Assembly: GCA_034509925.1 (NCBI GenBank)
Contig: CM067532.1
Location: 10,355,180-10,419,179, forward strand
Direction of reading: 5' to 3'
Origin: Hirudinaria manillensis
Taxonomy: Eukaryota; Annelida; Clitellata; Hirudinida; Hirudinidae
DNA: 64,000 nt
Shown: positions 57,241-64,000 of the stretch, one piece after another
How the letters are laid out: every line of letters starts with the position of its first letter
Position numbering within the stretch: position 1 is the stretch's first letter
Made by a program: the position numbers and the translations under genes
The notes under the pieces: generated by a model
Databases searched by the model: none
What the model saw: the letters and a program-made list of their open reading frames with translations, nothing else
What the model was told of the DNA's origin: nothing

Positions 57241-60200
57241 AACCAGAGGGAAGGATCCCAACTTAAATCTGTCAATGAACAATATGGCCCTGGTGATTCA
57301 AGAACTGTCGAAGACAACGTATTTCTAGGAATAGACCCAAACCCTCGAGATGCTGCGGCACCTGGCTCCGAAAGTCCGAACCCCTCTCCAAAACGGCCAT
57401 TCGATCCTAAGACTCCCTCGGCTAAAATATCCAGGGTCGGACCTCCTTGGATCAAAAACGTAGCCAAACACTTCAAGGATAAATTCCTTCAGGAAGACTA
57501 CAAGCGAACGGAAAGAGCCATTTACCCTGGCAGACGTCCCGATCCGGAAGTCGCGGGTCCGTCGGAACCCGACGGAAACGTGAAAGACGTTTCGGATCCG
57601 AAGATTCCTCGCGAAGTCGACGAAGATCCCGTCGAAGTGCAAATCGGGGAAAAACCGGTTTCCGTGCGAAAGAAGAAGCCGAGAGTTTTGTGTTACGTTA
57701 ACGATTCATCGAGGTCGAGGTCTTTGGTCGTTCCGTGCCACTTTCTTTCCAAGTTTGTGATTTGTTTTTATGTAAATAAACTGCTTTAATTACAATCTAT
57801 TAATCATTATGTGCTGCATTTTCTTAATGTTTACTATAGAATGACTTGTGACTTTTAGTTTGTAAATGAAATATTTGAATGCACCCGTGCTAAATGTTTC
57901 TTGATTACGTTATCAACCTTTTGCGATGATAAGAAACGAGAACTTTGGTATCGGCATCGATGGCTAATCGATATTAATATAACATCACGTTAAAATAATA
58001 AACGATATTAATATAACATCACGTTAAAATAATAAATCGATATTAATATAACATCACGTTAAAATATTAATCATTTATGATAATATTATTAATATTAATT
58101 ATTTATGATAATATTATTTATAATATTAATCATTTATGAGGAAATTAATTTCAATCTTTATGTACCTGGCATTGTTAACTTTTTATATAATCTCAATTAT
58201 CCCAATTTGTCTCAATATTTTTTGATTGAATGCTTATTAAAATTATTTTATTATTTTATCGTTCCTCGTTTCAGTTTGTTTTACTATTTGCTCGTCCCGA
58301 GGGAATCCGAGGTCGTCGTATTCGAAGTCGTCGACTCCGGGCGACCCGAGGCAAGATTCGATTCGGGGCCCTCGTCGGCACCTGCCCGGTCAGTTAATAA
58401 ATTTTACAGGTTAAAGGCTAATGATAATAGGATGTAAAACATAACAAATGATTTGCCCAAACTTTCTTTAATTTGTTTGTTATCAATATCAATAAGGTAA
58501 TTATGATTTTTAACATTTAAGAATTGCTAATTTTTTGTGAATCATGGCCTTAATATTTGTTAGCTGTTAAGAGTTCACGAAAGATATTTGCAAAATGTGT
58601 TTGAATGTGCTTCGTGGCGGTTGGATGTTTTATTTCAAGTATTTAAAATCACATTATACCCTCGCTGCCTCTCGCTATGTTTTAGAATCGCAACTCGTAG
58701 TCCGTGCGATTGCTAGATCGTTCGTCCACGCGATGCTACGATGCTAATTGTTTCTGTGTAAACTTCGGAGCCACGTAATCTACATAAATGATGGAATTAA
58801 TAGGCAGACTAATACTGCCACGAGCCATAGTTTCCTTAATTTGACTTCGAATAGATATTTATCCGAACGATTTTTTTTCTTCGTAATAGACGTTGCATTA
58901 AATCGCTCGGTTTCGTCTCCGAATCTAGGAAAATTCCGCCTGCCAAGGAAGTTTCCGACAAAAGCGAAGAAAAATCACCGGTTCCCCCGAAGGAACCGCC
59001 GTCGGGAGACGAAGGGGTTTCCGAAACTCCCTCCGAAGCTTCCAAAGTCGAAGACGACATCTCTGCACCGAAAAAGGAGTCTGACATGCCGTCCTTCGAC
59101 GAATGGAAGATGCAACAAGAGGAAGGCAAAAACAAGGATCACAAAGGTTGACCGATTAAACTTTGCTATTTATTTAGGTTCAAATATATTCGAGTTCTAG
59201 CTCGAAATAAGTTGTTTTGGTTCGATGCTGAAAAACAAAAATTAACATAAATTGTAGTTAAATTTACTAAATGTTGCTTTGATCATGTTTAAATATAATA
59301 TGCTGAGAATGTTGACTTTGAAATGAAATGCATGCTCTCATTAATACAACACTCGTCAGGGAACGTCGAGTAAGATTATGGTTATGATTATGATTAAGGT
59401 TATGGTTGTTGTTGTTAAAGGATGATCGAAGTATTATTGCGTGGTCATGTTTTTTTAATGACTTTTACTTAAGCCCTTAATAATTTTTCAGAACAAAATT
59501 CTTTTGGCATCCCTGCCCAGGGGAAAGCTAAGATTCCAAAGAAGGAAATAAATTATGCATCAGTGACCTGTGGTGCCAAGGTCGTCCAAGCAAATCCCGA
59601 GGCTCAGAACCCTTCTTACATGCTCTACGAAAACAAAGATCAGTACATGATAAATCCGTGCTCGGCCAAAAAGGGGTGAGGGCGATGCCGAAATCGAAAA
59701 ATTTAAAAACGAACGCTTCGAGGAACCTCCGCTTTCGAGTTTGACTCGAGTTTCTCGCTCGTCGAATTCTCGAGATTTTGCGACGTGAAATTCTTCCTTC
59801 GTCGACAGGTTCACGGTAGAACTATGCGAATCGATCCAAGTGCAGGCGGTGGAGTTGGGGAACATGGAATTCTTTTCCTCGCTTCCGCAATCTTTCGACG
59901 TTCACGTCAGCGAAAGGTTAGGTTTAGGTTTATGTCGTCGCTTTCGATCTTCTCCGCACGATTCCGTGAATCGATCAATTACGCGAGTCGCGTGACGCCT
60001 TCACGTCGAAACCAGGTTTCCGGTGAAGGAGTGGATCCACGTCGGGACTTTCCGAGCGAAGGACGAGCGAACGGTTCAAAGTTTTCCGGTGGAAACGAGT
60101 CGAGCGTACGTGAAGTACGTGAGGATCGACGTCCTGTCGCATTATGGCAACGAACACTTCTGTCCCCTCAGCGTTCTCAGGTTGTCATTAATTAATTAAT

Positions 60201-63200
60201 TAATTGTTCATTCGAAAGTCGTTTATTTTAACGCGCTCGCCTTTGATTTCCGACTCCGAAGACGTCGCGTTAATTAGTAAAGTCGTCATCAGGGTGTTCG
60301 GGGTTTCCTTGGATGAGGACGACGAGGTGGAGATCAGTCAGGACGAAACCGATCGTTCGGACGTCGTCGACGTGGCGCCGTTCGGTTCCGTGGACCACGA
60401 AGCAAGCAATTTATTTTCCAAAGCCACAGGTCTTCCTGCTGCTTTCTGTCATTTATAAATTCTAATACATGATAAATCTTTGCTTGACCAATATTATTGT
60501 TTTATTACTTTCTAGTGGGATATTTTTATAAATGTTGTAATAATTATTTTAAAGAGTCGAAATAATTATTTTTATCGACGATCGTTGTCGTTACCGAAGC
60601 CGAAAGCGACCTTCCTCGTTAATTGCACGTGACCCGTGTTTTATTAAATCGCTTTGATTTTTAATAATTGTCTTATTAATAATTATTTTACTAATTTGGC
60701 ATAATTATCGTCGATCGCAGACACGGTCTTGAGCATCGTGAAGACGGTCCTGCCTTCTTCCGGCAGCCGATCGGAGGAGGCCGTCAACGACACGATCCGC
60801 CTGTCGTCGGACGCCAAGAAAGGGTTCGGGATACGATTTTGGCTAGCGATCGTTTCGTAAATTGATTGAAATAATTGTTAAATTATTATTGATACTATGT
60901 TTAATTAATTTATGTTTTATCGTTATTGTTGTTATTATCAGTAATTATTACAATTGCTTTTGTTGAAATAAAATTATTATAATAATCCTTTTAGAAATTC
61001 AGTCCATAAAGGTAGTCCCAACATCGAAGTAGAAAGTAAGTTCGAAGTAACTTTGAAGTTTGATCTTGCAGTTTGGTCAACAACTATTTATGAAACATTT
61101 CCTTTGTTATAATTTTGCCTTCTCAAGTTGCTTTGAATTATTATTTAAATTATGGATATACTTTGTAAGTAAAATTAATAATTTTGTAAATATATTTTTT
61201 CCCCAAATATATTGCCCATACAAAGTTCTGAAAATGATCCCAATGTTGTTACTAAAGTTAACTGTGCGATATCATAAACAACTAATATTTCAGAAAAGAG
61301 CCTGTACAGATGCCTTATCGATTTGGAATCCGTGCCCCGATTTCATACGAGAAGAAATACTCCTCGTCCCGATCCGATTTGCAGTTACTTTGCACTTCTG
61401 GTCGACAGGTCTTCCTCTTCTTTCTGCCCCAAACTACGACTTAAAAATTCTGCCGAAAGAAACGTCTCGATCGAAGGAGGCGAGACTTCCCGACCTTTCG
61501 ACGAAGACTCGATCGGAAACGAGAGTCGCGACTCCGGAGTCGAGTCGAGCAAAGTTCCGTCGGCGGACGAGACGGCTTCGGGCGAATCCTCGGAGGAAGA
61601 CGTCGACGGCGTCCGAGAGACCGAAGGATCGACGGATCGCGGCTCTTCCGTCGCCGAGGAGAACGACGGAGGAGACGTCTCGGAAGAACGTTCCGGAAGT
61701 CTCGACGACTCGAAAAAGCTCGGGAACGATGCCGGGAACGCGAGCGACTCGTCGAAGAAAGAAGAAACGAACGGAAGGTTTGCAGAAGGAGTCGAAGCCC
61801 AGCAAAAGAAGGAAGGTTTCGGCGACGGGAACAACGTCGCGAGATTGGAACCTCTTAAGGATTACGAGTTGGATGCTTCCAATCTCGACGACGTCACATA
61901 CCAAAAGTTGTCTTCCAAAGGGAAGGAATCGGTTTTTGCCAAGCTGAAGAATCGAATCAAAAACCTCGAAACCAATCTCAATCTCACAAATAGGTTTGAG
62001 AAACATAAATATCTAAAATGTAATTCATTTGCACTAACATCTTGACAATTTACTTCACTGTACTATATAAAAAAGTTGAACTAATTCCAGTTTTTAATGA
62101 GATTAATTAAATGCAGATACTTGGAGGAGTTGAGCCAAAGATACAAAAAGCAGACCGAAGAAATGTACACGTCTCTCAACAAGACCATCTCGAAACTGAT
62201 CAACACGGCCAAGTCGGCAGAGGAGAGGGTCCGTTTCTCGTAATCGTATTTCTCTGGCGACCGACGGAACTTAACCTCGACCTTTTTACCCCGTCAGGAT
62301 CTGAGACAGCACGATAGGATACAAAGTCTAGAGATTAGATTTTCAAACCTCACGACCGTGTTTTCTTCACTTCATAGGGCCCTTCAAGATGTTCATTCCC
62401 AGGTGATAATGTGTTATCTTTCAAATAACATGTAACATATTCTATTTGAAATATATAATATGTAATCACTGAACTAATATGTAACATATTCTATTTGAAA
62501 TATGTAATATGTAATCACTGAACTTGTCGTTCACGACAGGTCCTCGAGAGACACCTGTTGATGATGGCTGTGGAGTTGGCACTGTTTTTTGCCCTCCTGA
62601 CTTACTGTCAAGGTCAAAGGAGGCAGGTCGTGGACCTCCAATCCAGGAGGTCTTCCGCGCCTGCCGTTCCGGGAAAAGTCGCGACTTCCGATCAGGCGAC
62701 TTCGAAGAGCAGAGGAGATTCGGGAACTCTCGCGGACGCGTGGGACGAGGAAACCGAACCTCCGCCGCCCGATCGTTCTTCTGCACCTCGTCCGAGCAGA
62801 GGTAAATGTCGATCGTCGTGCAAAGTTAAGATTCGAAAGTCGCGTCGTGGTTTATTCGATCGTCGTTTTCGAATCCCAATCCCTCCGTGTTTTTGTTTCT
62901 TTTGCTTTTGTTCGCATTCTGCAAACCGTTGCCCTCTTTTTAAGAATCGACGAACGAACTTCCACCTACCGAACCCGACGAGCCCGATTCGACTCGAGTT
63001 CCTCGTGCCAAAGAAGGAGTCGTCGCGAAAGGTGCGATTCGCGGACTCTCGGTTCGAACGTTTGCGAATCCGATTCGATTTTAATTTATTTTAATTTTGT
63101 TTCATTCGTTTCATAGGAGGATCCCCTCGTATCCTCTGCGGTCCTGCCGTCGCCGGGGTAAGTCCTTTGCAATGAAAGAATTATTATTAATGTTAATCGA

Positions 63201-64000
63201 GTGGAACTTACGATTCATAATCTGCCTTTAAGGTAGACGATCGATGCTTCGATCGATCGATCGATTAGCGGAGCATAAAATGCCGAACGATCTCGGCGGT
63301 AAGTTTCGGGGTCGAATAGCTTTCGCGTCGTTTCTGGAACGTGGAAATGTTGCCGAAGTTCAAAGTAATACTTTTAAACGATAGTCAAGATAATTCTTTT
63401 AAATCTAAACTCGGTTGTTTATTAATTGGTAATTATTCATGGAAATTTTTTTTAAAATTAATCTCTGTTATTAAATTATTTTCTAAATTTAGTTTTCATC
63501 TCCTCGTGGTTTCCTCACTCAAAACTTGTTTTTATTTTAAATCTAACAACGTGATTTTTTAATCTCAAAAATAGGAAATAATGAGATTAATTTAATTTAA
63601 TTGATTTTCTATCAATTAGAAGAGTATTTGGTGACTCCTCGTTTTTTCGACTTCAGACATTCTTACAAAGCTTCAAATTCAATTTTTGTCTGATTTTGAT
63701 GAGCATGTTAATATTTGATTTCCATACTTGGAATTTTAATTTCAAAACGATTTGAATTAATTTAATTTCAAAATAATTTCGAATTCGTTTTCGTTCAGGT
63801 CGAGGACGGCTGCCGCGACTTCCGGAAACGTTCCGAAAAATCCGCGGACTCCGACATCGACGGACCGATTCCCGTGACGGATGAAAAATCGTTTCTTCGC
63901 GATGGAAAGGCAGTCGATGCGAACGTCGTCTCGTCTCCGACTTCCGGCATCCCTCGCGCCGCGAAGACGAGCGACATACTTTTTAGGGCTTGCGACGTTC
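57241..64000 (+). CDS. SUCO: SUCO/Slp1-type SUN-domain membrane protein (partial)
   Basis: Exons seen: 57241-about 57710, 58275-58388, 58929-59146, 59492-59675, 59809-59916, 60016-60180, 60293-60429, 60721-60823, 60995-61035, 61294-61993, 62117-62228, 62298-62402, 62540-62801, 62945-63031, 63117-63157, possibly a tiny exon near 63273-63300, and 63799 to the edge. Phases agree from 58275 to 63157. MPSFDEWK precedes the SUN domain, which starts [20 protein letters not shown] and runs through [38 protein letters not shown] and [19 protein letters not shown] Ser/Glu-rich linker follows, then the conserved [20 protein letters not shown] coiled coil and a transmembrane segment ([18 protein letters not shown]). 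This is the SUCO (mammals), Slp1 (yeast) and UNC-84-unrelated mid-SUN layout. Family members sit in the ER or nuclear envelope; SUCO affects collagen production in bone and yeast Slp1 stabilises membrane proteins. The signal peptide exons are missing upstream and the C-terminus is cut by the window. Confidence 0.93.
57957..58075. repeat. About 40-bp tandem repeat in SUCO intron
   Basis: Three copies of a unit with core AATATAACATCACGTTAAAA lie in the intron between SUCO exons 57241 and 58275. Confidence 0.85.
62420..62525. repeat. Direct duplication in SUCO intron
   Basis: Two adjacent copies, about 48 bp, of a segment with GTAACATATTCTATTTGAAA and TATGTAATCACTGAACT lie in the intron just before the transmembrane exon at 62540. 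Confidence 0.8.

Noticed and set aside
61060..61947. Plus frame of 295 codons overlapping the SUCO linker exon
   Set aside because: Out of frame with the SUCO model; Arg/Ser/Thr-rich shadow of GAC/TCG-rich codons, with an intronic 5' part.

Overview
The window is nuclear DNA from an animal. Genes are split by short and long GT-AG introns. Exons are richer in GC and CpG than the very AT-rich introns and intergenic DNA, and several animal-only families are present (KANK, SUCO, claudin-like, carbonic anhydrase-related protein). Short interstitial runs of the TTAGGG/CCCTAA telomere hexamer fit a spiralian, cnidarian or deuterostome better than an insect or nematode. I cannot name the phylum. There is no sign of bacterial, plasmid or viral DNA. 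All splice models below were read by eye from GT/AG sites and reading-phase agreement.

Layout: (1) 1-3378, minus: 5' end of a KANK-family gene (talin-binding KN motif), running off the left edge. (2) 4482-6641, minus: five-exon gene of unknown family. (3) 7337-8714, plus: three-exon four-transmembrane claudin/PMP22-like gene, possibly sharing a divergent promoter with gene 2. (4) 9550-21923, minus: eight-exon carbonic anhydrase-related protein with a zinc ligand lost. (5) 26560-28746, minus: 3' end of a C2H2 zinc-finger gene. (6) 29625-32579 and 33394-36664, plus: tandem pair of secreted, probably GPI-anchored Ig-plus-cysteine-rich proteins, not recognised as a named family. (7) 37004-41817, minus: 3' exons of a small coiled-coil protein. 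(8) 49790-51541, minus: one long acidic low-complexity ORF. (9) 57241-64000, plus: SUCO/Opt/Slp1-type SUN-domain gene, open at the right edge.

The rest is introns and intergenic DNA full of microsatellites (TGAG, ATT/TTA, GAT/ATC), minisatellites (14, 23, 24, 30 and about 48 bp units), AT-rich palindromes and telomere-like blocks. The most novel item is the tandem Ig/cysteine-rich pair: both genes are complete, share exon phases and differ by one intron. KANK, SUCO and the claudin-like gene all belong to adhesion, membrane or nuclear-envelope biology, but nothing shows co-regulation.
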